From positions 166 through 64,165 of the forward strand of contig PMSU01000063.1 in the NCBI GenBank assembly GCA_003168255.1: a stretch of 64,000 nt of DNA, written 5' to 3'. The position numbers and the translations under genes were made by a program. Below the pieces are notes generated by a model. The model ran no database searches, was not told the DNA's origin, and saw nothing but the letters and a program-made list of their open reading frames with translations. Below are positions 53,479-60,477 of this stretch, in pieces. The stretch comes from Actinomycetota bacterium (lineage in GTDB: Bacteria; Actinomycetota; Actinomycetes; Streptosporangiales; Streptosporangiaceae). The number at the start of each line of letters is the position of its first letter. Position 1 is the stretch's first letter.

Positions 53479-54696
53479 ATGCGCGAGGAATCCCTGTCCG
53501 GGCGGGCGATGGTCACGACGGCCGGGCGCCCCGACTGGCGTGACGGCAAGCGGTATCTGTGGCTACTCGGCGCCGTCGTGCCGCTGCTCCTGTTCGCCGG
53601 CTGGGGACTGGTGAACCTGACGGGCTTGCAGCTGTTCTGGTGGCTGGGCCCGGTGTTCGTCTACGTCGTGATCCCGATCCTCGACCTGTTCTTCGGCGAC
53701 GACCGCAGCAACCCGCCGGAGGAGATCGTCGCCTGGCTGGAACGGGACCGGTATTACCGCTTCGTCACCTACGCGTTCCTGCCGATGCAGTACATCGCCC
53801 TGGTGGCCGGCTTCTGGCTGATGACCCGCCACGGGGGGCTCCCCGTGATCGACAGGCTCGGCATCGCCGTCACGCTGGGCTCCCTCAACGGGATCGCCAT
53901 CAATACCGCCCACGAGATGGGCCACAAGAAGGAGCACCTGGAACGGTGGCTCGCCCGCATCGCGCTCGCGCCGAGCGGGTACGGCCACTTCTTCATCGAG
54001 CACAATCGCGGCCACCACGTCCGCGTCGCGACGCCCGACGACCCGGCGTCCAGCCGGATGGGCGAGTCGTTCTGGGCGTTCTGGCCCCGGACGGTCGCCG
54101 GCAGCCTGCGCAACTCGTGGAGCCTTGAGCGCCGCCGCCTCCGCCGGATGGGCAGGCGCACTTTCACCCTGCGCAACGACGTGCTCAACGCGTGGGCGAT
54201 GACGGTCGTGCTGTGGGCGGTGCTGATCACGCTGTTTGGCGTCGGCATCCTGCCTTACCTGGTGATCCAGGCGGTTTTCGCGTTCAGCCTGCTCGAAGCG
54301 GTCAACTACCTGGAGCACTACGGACTGCTACGCGACGAGTTGCCCAACGGCCGCTACGAGCGGGTCAGCCCGCGACACAGCTGGAACAACAACCACATCG
54401 TCACCAACCTGTTCCTGTACCAGCTCCAGCGTCACAGCGACCACCACGCGAATCCGACTCGGCGGTACCAGGCGCTCCGGCACTTCGAGGAGTCGCCCCA
54501 GTTGCCCAGCGGCTACGCGTCGATGATCGTACTGGCCTACTTCCCGCCGGTGTGGCGCCGCGTGATGGACAAGCGTGTCCTCGCGCACTACGGCGGCGAC
54601 ATCACCCGCGCCAATATCCACCCACGCCAGCGGGCCAAGATGCTCGCTCGGTACGGCGCGGAGCCGGGCGGTCAGGCGTCCTCCTCGGCGGCATGA
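53479..54696 (+). CDS. alkB: Alkane 1-monooxygenase AlkB
   Basis: AlkB is a membrane di-iron enzyme that hydroxylates the terminal carbon of medium-chain alkanes. The 405-residue protein has six hydrophobic spans, and all His boxes are present: HEMGHKKEH (residues 145-153), EHNRGHH (174-180), and LQRHSDHHA (about 315), plus NYLEHYGL. The start at 53479 is favoured by GAGGTGG five bases upstream; an ATG at 53443 is closer to the promoter and less likely. Rubredoxin and a TetR regulator follow, the standard actinobacterial alkB operon. It lies in the accessory segment behind gltD. Confidence 0.95.
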   Translation: MREESLSGRAMVTTAGRPDWRDGKRYLWLLGAVVPLLLFAGWGLVNLTGLQLFWWLGPVFVYVVIPILDLFFGDDRSNPPEEIVAWLERDRYYRFVTYAFLPMQYIALVAGFWLMTRHGGLPVIDRLGIAVTLGSLNGIAINTAHEMGHKKEHLERWLARIALAPSGYGHFFIEHNRGHHVRVATPDDPASSRMGESFWAFWPRTVAGSLRNSWSLERRRLRRMGRRTFTLRNDVLNAWAMTVVLWAVLITLFGVGILPYLVIQAVFAFSLLEAVNYLEHYGLLRDELPNGRYERVSPRHSWNNNHIVTNLFLYQLQRHSDHHANPTRRYQALRHFEESPQLPSGYASMIVLAYFPPVWRRVMDKRVLAHYGGDITRANIHPRQRAKMLARYGAEPGGQASSSAA

Positions 54697-54776
54697 CGCG
54701 TTGGTTAGCATGAAATCCGGATTGACCGGCTCGCGACGGCGGGCCGAACGCGATGACTCGTGGCGGGAGAGGCGAC

Positions 54777-54956
54777 GTGAGCCGGTTTCGGTGCGAGGTC
54801 TGTGACTACGTCTACGACGAGGACCGCGGCGAGCGGCGAGAGGGCTTCCCCGCCGGTACGCCATGGTCGGAGGTGCCTGATGAGTGGTGTTGTCCGGACT
54901 GCGGGGTCCGGGAGAAGGTCGACTTCGTCCCGGACGACCAGTCCGGCGGCCGCTGA
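54777..54956 (+). CDS. Rubredoxin (AlkG type)
   Basis: The 59-residue protein carries one iron on four cysteines: CEVCDY and CCPDCGV, with the usual FPAGTPWSEVPDEW between. It passes electrons from a rubredoxin reductase to AlkB. The GTG at 54777 with GGAGAGG four bases upstream is preferred over an ATG at 54753 that has no ribosome site. Its last 77 bases overlap the start of the TetR gene in another frame. No second rubredoxin or reductase gene is nearby. Confidence 0.92.
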   Translation: MSRFRCEVCDYVYDEDRGERREGFPAGTPWSEVPDEWCCPDCGVREKVDFVPDDQSGGR

Positions 54957-55569
54957 GGTCGCGTCCGCGGCGGCCGTGCCGTACCCGGAGGCCGCGCGCG
55001 GGCTCCTGCGCGACACGATCATCGCCGCCGTTGATCAGCTGGCGCGCTCGCGTAGCTGGGCCTCGGCGACGATGTCGCAGGTCGCAGAGACCGCCGGTGT
55101 GAGCAGGCAGACCGTCTACAACGAGTTCGGTTCCCGGCACGCACTTGTCGAGGCATACGTGACGCGCCAGGTCGAGAACCTTGTCGCCGAGGTGGAACAG
55201 GCCGTGCGCGTGCACGCCGACGATCCCTACGCAGCGGTGGACGCGGCGTTCGGGCTGTTCCTCAAGCTCGCCTCGGACGAGCCGTTCGTCCAGATCATCG
55301 TGGCCGACGCCGAGGACGGCCAGCTCATCCGGTTGCTCACCAGCCTCGGCTGCTCCATCGCCAACGACCGGATCGCGCGGCTCATCGTGGACGTGTGGCC
55401 GCAGGCCCGCCTCGACGACGCCGGGCTGCTGTCCGATTCCCTCGTCCGGCTGGCGATCAGTCACGCCCTGTCGCCAGCATCCGACCCGCACACCACCGCG
55501 AGCAGGGTCACTCGCCTGGTCCGCCCGCTCATCTCGCAGATCCTCGGCCTCGACGACCGGCTGTCCTGA
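54880..55569 (+). CDS. TetR family regulator of the alk operon
   Basis: The 229-residue protein has a TetR helix-turn-helix (WASATMSQVAETAGVSRQTVYNEFGSRHALVEAYV, about residues 65-100) and a helical ligand domain with LFLKLASDEPFVQIIV. The start is inside the rubredoxin gene: the ATG at 54880 has an excellent GGAGGTG (54869-54875), so the first ~26 residues share DNA with rubredoxin. Actinobacterial alkB-rubredoxin operons often end with such a TetR (AlkU group). Autoregulation through the palindrome at 53424-53436 is likely. The N-terminal ~45 residues are low-complexity and may reflect the overlap. Confidence 0.85.
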   Translation: MSGVVRTAGSGRRSTSSRTTSPAAAEVASAAAVPYPEAARGLLRDTIIAAVDQLARSRSWASATMSQVAETAGVSRQTVYNEFGSRHALVEAYVTRQVENLVAEVEQAVRVHADDPYAAVDAAFGLFLKLASDEPFVQIIVADAEDGQLIRLLTSLGCSIANDRIARLIVDVWPQARLDDAGLLSDSLVRLAISHALSPASDPHTTASRVTRLVRPLISQILGLDDRLS

Positions 55570-55575
55570 CCGGAC

Positions 55576-56019
55576 TCAGCTACGACGTGGCGTCGGTGCC
55601 GTAGCCGGTGCGGGCATGGACAGGAGCTTGCAGCGCCGGACGTGCTGGCATCCGCAGGCCAGGCAGTCCTCGATGGTCACCTTGAGGTGCTCGAGCTCGG
55701 TGATGCGCTGGTCGATGGCATCCAGCTGGTCGCGGGCGACGGCTGCCCAGTCGGTGAAGGTCGGGCTGTGGTCGAGGTGGCGGGCGAGGAGGGCCTTGAT
55801 GTCCGTCAGGGCCAGGCCGGCCTGCTTGGCCATGCGGATGAACTTGATGCGCCGCACAGCGTCCAGGTCGTAGCGACGCTGGCCAGCTGTTCGTTCCTGA
55901 GCGGGCAGGAGCCCGATCTGCTCCCAGTAGCGCAGGGTCGTGGCGGGCACGCCGTAGCGCTCAGCGACGGTCCCGATCGGCAGCTTGCGGCCCGTTCCCC
56001 GCACCTGACGTGCCCCCAT
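55576..56019 (-). CDS. MerR family regulator with SoxR-like cysteine cluster
   Basis: The 147-residue protein has a MerR DNA-binding domain (LPIGTVAERYGVPATTLRYWEQIGLLP...RRYDLDAVRRIKFI), a dimerisation helix, and CLACGCQHVRRC at residues 119-130. This CX2CXCX5C pattern is that of the [2Fe-2S] site of SoxR, at the same residue numbers as in E. coli SoxR. Flanking residues differ from SoxR, so metal or another redox signal is possible. It is divergent from an MFS transporter, and the shared promoter has the MerR layout. Confidence 0.82.
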   Translation of the reverse strand: MGARQVRGTGRKLPIGTVAERYGVPATTLRYWEQIGLLPAQERTAGQRRYDLDAVRRIKFIRMAKQAGLALTDIKALLARHLDHSPTFTDWAAVARDQLDAIDQRITELEHLKVTIEDCLACGCQHVRRCKLLSMPAPATAPTPRRS

Positions 56020-56032
56020 CCCGGTGAAGGCC

Positions 56033-56063
56033 TTGACTTCGAGTCGGCTCGAAGTACGACAGT
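56033..56063 (+). promoter_or_regulatory. MerR-type promoter and operator of the MFS gene
   Basis: TTGACT (56033-56038) and GACAGT (56058-56063) are separated by 19 bases, the over-long spacing that MerR activators correct. Between them is the palindrome ACTTCGAGtcggCTCGAAGT (56036-56055). The start codon of the MFS gene is seven bases after the minus 10 box, so its mRNA is probably leaderless. Confidence 0.75.
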
Positions 56064-56070
56064 AACGGGG

Positions 56071-57354
56071 ATGGACTCCACGGCCCTGCCTCCCCCCAGC
56101 CTCCCGAACTCCCAGCTGCGGGCAGCGCTGCGATCACGGTCGTTCAGCACCCTCCTGGCCGGCTACGCAGCCTCGGCCATCGGGGATGGCATGAGTGCGG
56201 TGGCGATTTCGTGGCTGGCCATCGTGCTGGCCGGCGGGCACAACACCGGATTGCTCGTCGGTGCTGCCGTCGCCGCCTACACCCTCCCCGGAATGGTGGC
56301 CGGCCTGGGCCTGGGTCGTCTGCTCACCCGCTGGGACCCCCGGCTGCTGATCCTTGCCGAGGCGGTCCTGCGCACGGTGTCCCTCGGCCTGGTCGCGGCC
56401 GGCGCCCTGGTCGGGGTCCTCACACCCACCGGGTACGTCGTGCTGCTCGGCGTCTCGTCGCTCCTGGGGCTGTTCGGCGTCACCGGGGCCCTCACCTCGG
56501 TCGCCGAGTTGCTTCCTGAAGCCCAGCGCGTCGCCGGGAACTCGCTGGTCACCGTGGCCAGCTTCGCCGCTACTATCGTTGGCCCTGCCCTGGCCGCAGT
56601 GGTGATTGCCGTCGCCGGTCCCGGCGTCGCGATCGGCGCTGACGCTGCGAGCTACGCCGTACTGGCCGCTGCGGCAATACTCAGCCGCCGCTTCCAGCCG
56701 CCGCCGCCATCACCGGCTGGCGGCGGCCAGAGCATGCGGCGAGCGCTGGGTGCGCTCCGCCACCAGCCGGCTGTACTCGGCATCACCGTGCTGTGCGTGG
56801 CGTTCTTCGGGCTCTACGGGCCGGTTGAGGTCGCGTTGCCGGTCTACGTCTCTCGCACTCTTCACGCTGGCCCTGGCGTTCTCGGCGGCTACTGGACGCT
56901 CTTCGCTTGTGGCGCGACGGCAGGCGCTCTGGGGGCCCCGTGGGTGCAGCGATTCGGCCTGTGGAAGGTTGCCGTGGCGGTCATGGCCGGCTGGGGGGCC
57001 TGTCTGGTTCCCTTCGGGCTGGTCGATTCGGTCGTCGTCGGCTTTGCCGCCCTCGCCGTCGGCGGTCTGGTCTACGGGCCGTTCCTGCCCCTCAAGCAAA
57101 CGATCATCCAGCGCCGCAGCCCGCCCGGTTCCCTCACCGCCCTCGCGGCTGCCAGCGGGATCCTCACCGTTCCGGCCGCCCCGATCGGCACCGCACTCGG
57201 CGGTCCGCTGGTGGCTGCCATCGGCCCGGCGTCGACCCTCCTTGCCTCCGGGCTGGCCACCGTCGCCGCGGCTGCCGTCACGGCAGCCGTCCTACTCACT
57301 CGCCGCAGACGGCGGCGAACACGCCATAACGCCGTCGCCACTTGCGGGAACTAG
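56071..57354 (+). CDS. MFS transporter
   Basis: The 427-residue protein has about twelve hydrophobic spans in two halves, with the loop 2-3 motif GLGLGRLLTRWDPR and a charged central loop (SRRFQPPPPSP). The N-terminal segment LRSRSFSTLLAGYAASAIGDGMSAVAISWLAI is typical of drug-exporter-like MFS proteins (MFS_3/TetV-like group). It is divergent from the SoxR-like regulator and probably exports a redox-active or toxic compound. It ends in an Arg-rich tail. Substrate cannot be read from the sequence. Confidence 0.85.
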   Translation: MDSTALPPPSLPNSQLRAALRSRSFSTLLAGYAASAIGDGMSAVAISWLAIVLAGGHNTGLLVGAAVAAYTLPGMVAGLGLGRLLTRWDPRLLILAEAVLRTVSLGLVAAGALVGVLTPTGYVVLLGVSSLLGLFGVTGALTSVAELLPEAQRVAGNSLVTVASFAATIVGPALAAVVIAVAGPGVAIGADAASYAVLAAAAILSRRFQPPPPSPAGGGQSMRRALGALRHQPAVLGITVLCVAFFGLYGPVEVALPVYVSRTLHAGPGVLGGYWTLFACGATAGALGAPWVQRFGLWKVAVAVMAGWGACLVPFGLVDSVVVGFAALAVGGLVYGPFLPLKQTIIQRRSPPGSLTALAAASGILTVPAAPIGTALGGPLVAAIGPASTLLASGLATVAAAAVTAAVLLTRRRRRRTRHNAVATCGN

Positions 57355-57775
57355 AGTCCAGGCGTGGGGGACGGGGATGTGAATGCCAGGCAGGGCGGTG
57401 GTCACCAGCCTGTTCCAGGCGATCAACGAACGCCGCTCCGACAAGCTGGGCCGTTACCTGTCCGCACCCTGTCTGCCGGGAAGATCTGCGAGATCGGCGC
57501 GATCAGCGACGGGTCAGAAACAACTCCGTGGGCCACCGCTGTCGCGCTGACCACGACCACACGTCGCCACGAGGGTTCCTACCGCCGTTAGGCGTGCGAT
57601 CTCTGCTTGTCCAGGGCGTGGCGAGAGTGTCGTTCTGGCACGGTACCGACCCGAGCGGGGCACCTCACGTGAGTCCGCAGTCCTTGAAGTCGAAGCGGAG
57701 CGGCGCCTCTCCCAGGCGATCACGGCACGACGCGGGCTCTGAACTATGCTGAAGAGCGTGCATCGATCAGGTAGA
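57355..57775. other. Intergenic stretch without a supported gene
   Basis: Between the MFS gene and the tRNA promoter no gene is supported. A frame from 57384 reads VVTSLFQAINERRSDKLGRYLS, which looks like a SnoaL-like helix but stops soon and shifts frame, so at best it is a relic. Nothing else was recognised on either strand. Confidence 0.4.
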
Positions 57776-57809
57776 TTGGCGCGGGCCCAGTTCCTCTCGT
57801 AAAATGTTC
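57776..57809 (+). promoter_or_regulatory. Promoter of the tRNA gene
   Basis: TTGGCG (57776-57781) and TAAAAT (57800-57805) are 18 bases apart; the tRNA begins at 57826. The ten bases taaaatgttc (57800-57809) recur exactly at 57938-57947 ahead of the next gene. Confidence 0.6.
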
Positions 57810-57825
57810 GGCAGCTAAGAGTTCC

Positions 57826-57901
57826 GCCCCGGTAGACCAACTACGGCAGAGTCCGCGGTCTCAAACACCGTGCAGTGTGGGTTCGAATCCCACCCGGGGC
57901 A
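57826..57901 (+). tRNA. tRNA with anticodon CAA (Leu) but short variable loop
   Basis: A clear cloverleaf: acceptor GCCCCGG/CCGGGGC, D arm GAC/GTC with a 13-base loop holding the invariant GG, anticodon stem GCGGT/ACCGT with loop CTCAAAC (anticodon CAA, Leu UUG), a variable region of only five bases (GCAGT), T arm GTGGG/CCCAC with loop TTCGAAT, discriminator A73, and no encoded CCA. Leucine tRNAs normally have a long variable arm, which is missing; the D arm (3-bp stem, GGCAGA) and A73 are Leu-like. It might be a special actinobacterial Leu isoacceptor or a misfit. It lies in the accessory segment, beside a LAGLIDADG-like gene. Confidence 0.88.
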
Positions 57902-57937
57902 CATGAAATGCTTTTAAGAAATGTCGGCGGCCAGCGA

Positions 57938-57949
57938 TAAAATGTTCAA
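57938..57949 (+). promoter_or_regulatory. Leaderless promoter of the LAGLIDADG-like gene
   Basis: TAAAAT (57938-57943) lies six bases before the ATG at 57950. The same ten-base core taaaatgttc stands ahead of the tRNA. Confidence 0.55.
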
Positions 57950-58720
57950 ATGTACTCACGTGCTACCGTAGATCTCGCACTGGTCCTATCCGGCATTGGC
58001 ATCCTCGACCGGGAAAACGCCAAGATCTGCAATGTGTCTGTACGGGCCATTCGGCACTGGCGCAGAGGGGATCGGCGCGGCAACGACGGAGCACCACGAC
58101 AGGAGACGCCGAAGTGTCCCCGGTGCCATGGATGTTGCATCGACGAGCCTGCGTATTCCTACCTGCTCGGACTGTATCTCGGCGACGGCCATATCGTTCA
58201 CGCGGCGAGGTCCTACGTATTGGCGATCGCCTGCGCCGACAGCTGGCCTGGCTTGCTGCATGAGGCGCAACAGGCGATGAGGTGTGTCATGCCGTCGTCA
58301 AGTGTGTTCCTCAGTTCGCAACGCGGAGTTGCCTGCACATACGTTAAGAGCGTGTCCAAGCACTGGCCGTGTCTGTTTCCGCAGCATGGGCCCGGCAGGA
58401 AACACGAGCGCAAGATCGAATTCATCCCATGGCAGCAAGCGATCGTGACGAAATACCCGGGCAATTTTGCCCGGGGCCTGATCCATTCCGATGGCTGCCG
58501 GAGCATTAACAGGGTTCGCAGACTGGTACTTGACGGCGAACGCTGGTACGAATATCCGCGCTATCTTTTCGTGAACCACTCAGTCGACATCCTGCGCCTC
58601 TGCGGCGAGGTGCTGGACCGGCTGGACGTTGCATGGCGCTTCTCCAAGCCCACTACCATCTCGGTCGCACAGCGCGAAGCGGTGGCCCGACTCGACAAAT
58701 TCGTCGGACCCAAGCACTGA
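57950..58720 (+). CDS. LAGLIDADG-like protein with N-terminal helix-turn-helix and CxxC
   Basis: The 256-residue protein has an N-terminal helix-turn-helix (DLALVLSGIGILDRENAKICNVSVRAIRHWRRG), a CPRCHGCC zinc-like motif (about residues 57-64) and two LAGLIDADG-type helices: YSYLLGLYLGDGHI (about 70-83) and FARGLIHSDGCRSI (about 175-188), each with the acidic residue of the catalytic centre. It therefore looks like a free-standing homing-endonuclease derivative, perhaps now a DNA-binding regulator; such genes often lie beside tRNA genes in actinobacteria (recollection). No intron or intein is seen. GC content is lower than in the neighbours, consistent with transfer. Confidence 0.72.
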   Translation: MYSRATVDLALVLSGIGILDRENAKICNVSVRAIRHWRRGDRRGNDGAPRQETPKCPRCHGCCIDEPAYSYLLGLYLGDGHIVHAARSYVLAIACADSWPGLLHEAQQAMRCVMPSSSVFLSSQRGVACTYVKSVSKHWPCLFPQHGPGRKHERKIEFIPWQQAIVTKYPGNFARGLIHSDGCRSINRVRRLVLDGERWYEYPRYLFVNHSVDILRLCGEVLDRLDVAWRFSKPTTISVAQREAVARLDKFVGPKH

Positions 58721-58813
58721 GGCCATCGCCTGTTGTCGGCTGGGCTACCGAAGGCCGCAGCAGTCCTCTCTCCGTCCGGGACGGTTGCCGAACGCCAATC
58801 TATCCGCTCAAGG

Positions 58814-58825
58814 TAGGCTCGTGGG
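58814..58825 (+). promoter_or_regulatory. pdtaR promoter, apparently leaderless
   Basis: TAGGCT (58814-58819) is six bases ahead of the GTG at 58826, with no ribosome site between. Confidence 0.5.
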
Positions 58826-59455
58826 GTGAGCAAAGGTGCCCGACGTGTCGTGATCGCCGAAGACGAGGCGCTGATCCGGCTCGACCTCAAGGAGATGCTC
58901 GAGGAAGAGGACTACGAGGTCGTCGGCGAGGCGGGTGACGGTGAGACGGCGGTCAAGCTCGCGGTCAGCCAGCGTCCCGATCTGGTCATCCTTGACGTCA
59001 AGATGCCGGTCCTCGACGGCCTGTCCGCCGCGGAGCAGATCGCTGAGCAGCGACTCGCGCCGGTAGTGATCCTCACCGCGTTCTCCCAGCGTGACCTCGT
59101 CGAGCGGGCGCGTGACGTCGGCGCCATGGCCTACCTGGTCAAGCCGTTCACCAAGGCGGATCTCGTTCCGGCCATCGAGATGGCGGTCAGCCGCTTCCAG
59201 GAGGTGCGCGCCCTCGAGGCCGAGGTGAGCAGCCTGCGGGAGCGGCTGGAGGTGCGTAAGCTCCTGGACCGGGCCAAGGGCCTGCTACAGACGGAGCACG
59301 GGCTTACCGAGCCCGAGGCGTTCCGCTGGATCCAGAAGACGTCGATGGACCGCCGGATCAGCATGCGAGAGGTCGCGCAGGCAGTGCTCGACCGGGCTAT
59401 GACGGCGGGCTCGGACGGCACCGGGGGCTTGCCACCGGCCCCGCCCGTAGAGTAG
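58826..59455 (+). CDS. pdtaR: ANTAR-domain response regulator PdtaR
   Basis: The 209-residue protein has a receiver (IAEDEALIRLDLKEML; phospho-Asp in LVILDVKMPVLDG; Thr in ILTAFS; Lys in LVKPFTK) followed by a coiled coil and an ANTAR RNA-binding domain (RLEVRKLLDRAKGLLQTEHGLTEPEAFRWIQKTSMDRRISMREVAQAVL). ANTAR proteins prevent transcription termination by binding paired hexaloop hairpins in nascent RNA. In mycobacteria its kinase is PdtaS, not present here. The position before polA is conserved in actinobacteria. The 3' region holds competing hairpins. Confidence 0.94.
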   Translation: MSKGARRVVIAEDEALIRLDLKEMLEEEDYEVVGEAGDGETAVKLAVSQRPDLVILDVKMPVLDGLSAAEQIAEQRLAPVVILTAFSQRDLVERARDVGAMAYLVKPFTKADLVPAIEMAVSRFQEVRALEAEVSSLRERLEVRKLLDRAKGLLQTEHGLTEPEAFRWIQKTSMDRRISMREVAQAVLDRAMTAGSDGTGGLPPAPPVE

Positions 59456-59495
59456 ACGCCGCTCATCGAGTAAGACGGCCGGGCTGGCCCCAGAT

Positions 59496-59581
59496 CGGGG
59501 AAGGAGCCCGGGGGGCCTTTGGCACCGTGTCGGCCTTCCCCGGGTCGGCACGTTCTCTACTCGGCTCCCCCGGGCTCTTCC
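59496..59581 (+). terminator. Mutually exclusive hairpins behind pdtaR
   Basis: The segment 59499-59504 can pair in two ways. Hairpin A: CGGGGAAGG (59496-59504) with CCTTCCCCG (59534-59542). Hairpin B: GGAAGGAGCCCGGGGG (59499-59514) with its near-complement at 59567-59581 (one bulge). They cannot form together. A strong terminator between the convergent pdtaR and thioesterase genes is the simplest view; a switch or small RNA is possible. Confidence 0.55.
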
Positions 59582-59657
59582 GGTAAACCGTAGCGATGCG
59601 TTGGCATCCGGCGCAAAGGGAAGACAATCACCGTACGTTATGCCGCAAAGGTCGTCC

Positions 59658-60101
59658 TCATCCTCCGGTAACCGGAGTTCCCGGGACGCGATCGCGGAAC
59701 AGGCAGGTCAGACGCGATGTGCAGACGCGGCGGCCGTGCTGGTCGGTGATGACAACCTCGTAGGTCGCCAGCGTCCGGCCGCCGTGCAGCAGCGTGGCGA
59801 CGCCGGTCACCTTGCCTTCGCGGGCGCCGCTGTGATGTGTCGCGCCGATCTCGATGCCCATCGTGGCCCGGTCAGGGCCAGCATGCAGGGCCGCGCCGAG
59901 GGAACCGAGGGTCTCGGCGAGAACGCAGGACGCACCCCCGTGCAGCAGGCCGTAGGGCTGCGTATTGCCCTCGACGGGCATCGTTCCCACCACCCGCTCC
60001 GCTGAGGCTTCGAGGAGCTCGATGCCCATCCGCTCGACCAGCGTGTCGCGCCCCAGCGAGCGAAACGCATCGATCATCTGACCTTCGAAGTCCTGGTCCA
60101 C
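59658..60101 (-). CDS. PaaI-type hotdog thioesterase
   Basis: The 147-residue protein is a single hotdog domain: EGNTQPYGLLHGGASCVLAETLGSLGAALHA carries the active-site HGG and Glu of the PaaI group that hydrolyses acyl-CoA esters, and IGIEIGATHH-like (MGIEIGATHHSG) and CTSRLTCLFRD strands complete it. The GTG at 60101 has GGAGG five bases upstream and gives the usual short N-terminus; the frame further up runs into minisatellites. The place between pdtaR and polA is a common actinobacterial order. Confidence 0.87.
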   Translation of the reverse strand: MDQDFEGQMIDAFRSLGRDTLVERMGIELLEASAERVVGTMPVEGNTQPYGLLHGGASCVLAETLGSLGAALHAGPDRATMGIEIGATHHSGAREGKVTGVATLLHGGRTLATYEVVITDQHGRRVCTSRLTCLFRDRVPGTPVTGG

Positions 60102-60177
60102 CCGAACCTCCAGCTCGCCGGCATACGTTCCGTAACGGAAGCCTAGGGGGCGCTGCGCAGGGAATTCGGACCGGCAC

Positions 60178-60306
60178 GGGAGGCGGCAGGCCCGGGGGAG
60201 GCGGCAGGCCTGGGGGAGGCGGCAGGCCGGAGATGCAGTCGGCCCACGGAGGCAGCCGGCCCACGGAGGCGGTCGGCCCACCGAGGCAGTCTGCCCACCG
60301 AGGCAG
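60178..60306 (+). repeat. Two adjacent minisatellites upstream of the thioesterase
   Basis: First array (60178-60230): three copies of an 18-base unit gggggaggcggcaggcct. Second array (about 60238-60306): four copies of a 17-base unit close to gtcggcccacggaggca. No gene crosses them; the rest of the gap 60102-60477 holds the galM promoter and operator. Confidence 0.85.
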
Positions 60307-60381
60307 CCGACTGCGGCCCCGGGGCACAAGAGGAAACAGCCCACGTCGGCCACCGCGGAGCCATACCAGTCATCGGATGTT

Positions 60382-60423
60382 TTGACTGATTAAGGGGTGA
60401 CTTCCGGGATGTTAGCGCTAACA
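60382..60423 (+). promoter_or_regulatory. galM promoter region with LacI-type operator
   Basis: The perfect 14-base palindrome TGTTAGCGCTAACA (60410-60423) is a classic LacI/GalR-family operator shape with the central CG. TTGACT (60382-60387) upstream is a likely minus 35 box; the operator would lie at the minus 10 or start site. Sugar-responsive repression is the likely role. Confidence 0.65.
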
Positions 60424-60477
60424 ATAGCCGGTGGGTCGGCTTTCGACCCCGGGAGCAACCCAGCGAAGGGAGCCTTC

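Noticed and set aside
57826..57901. tRNA as attachment site of an integrative element
   Set aside because: No integrase gene and no repeat of the tRNA 3' end was found in the accessory segment; only a weak, probably chance likeness near 53094-53110.
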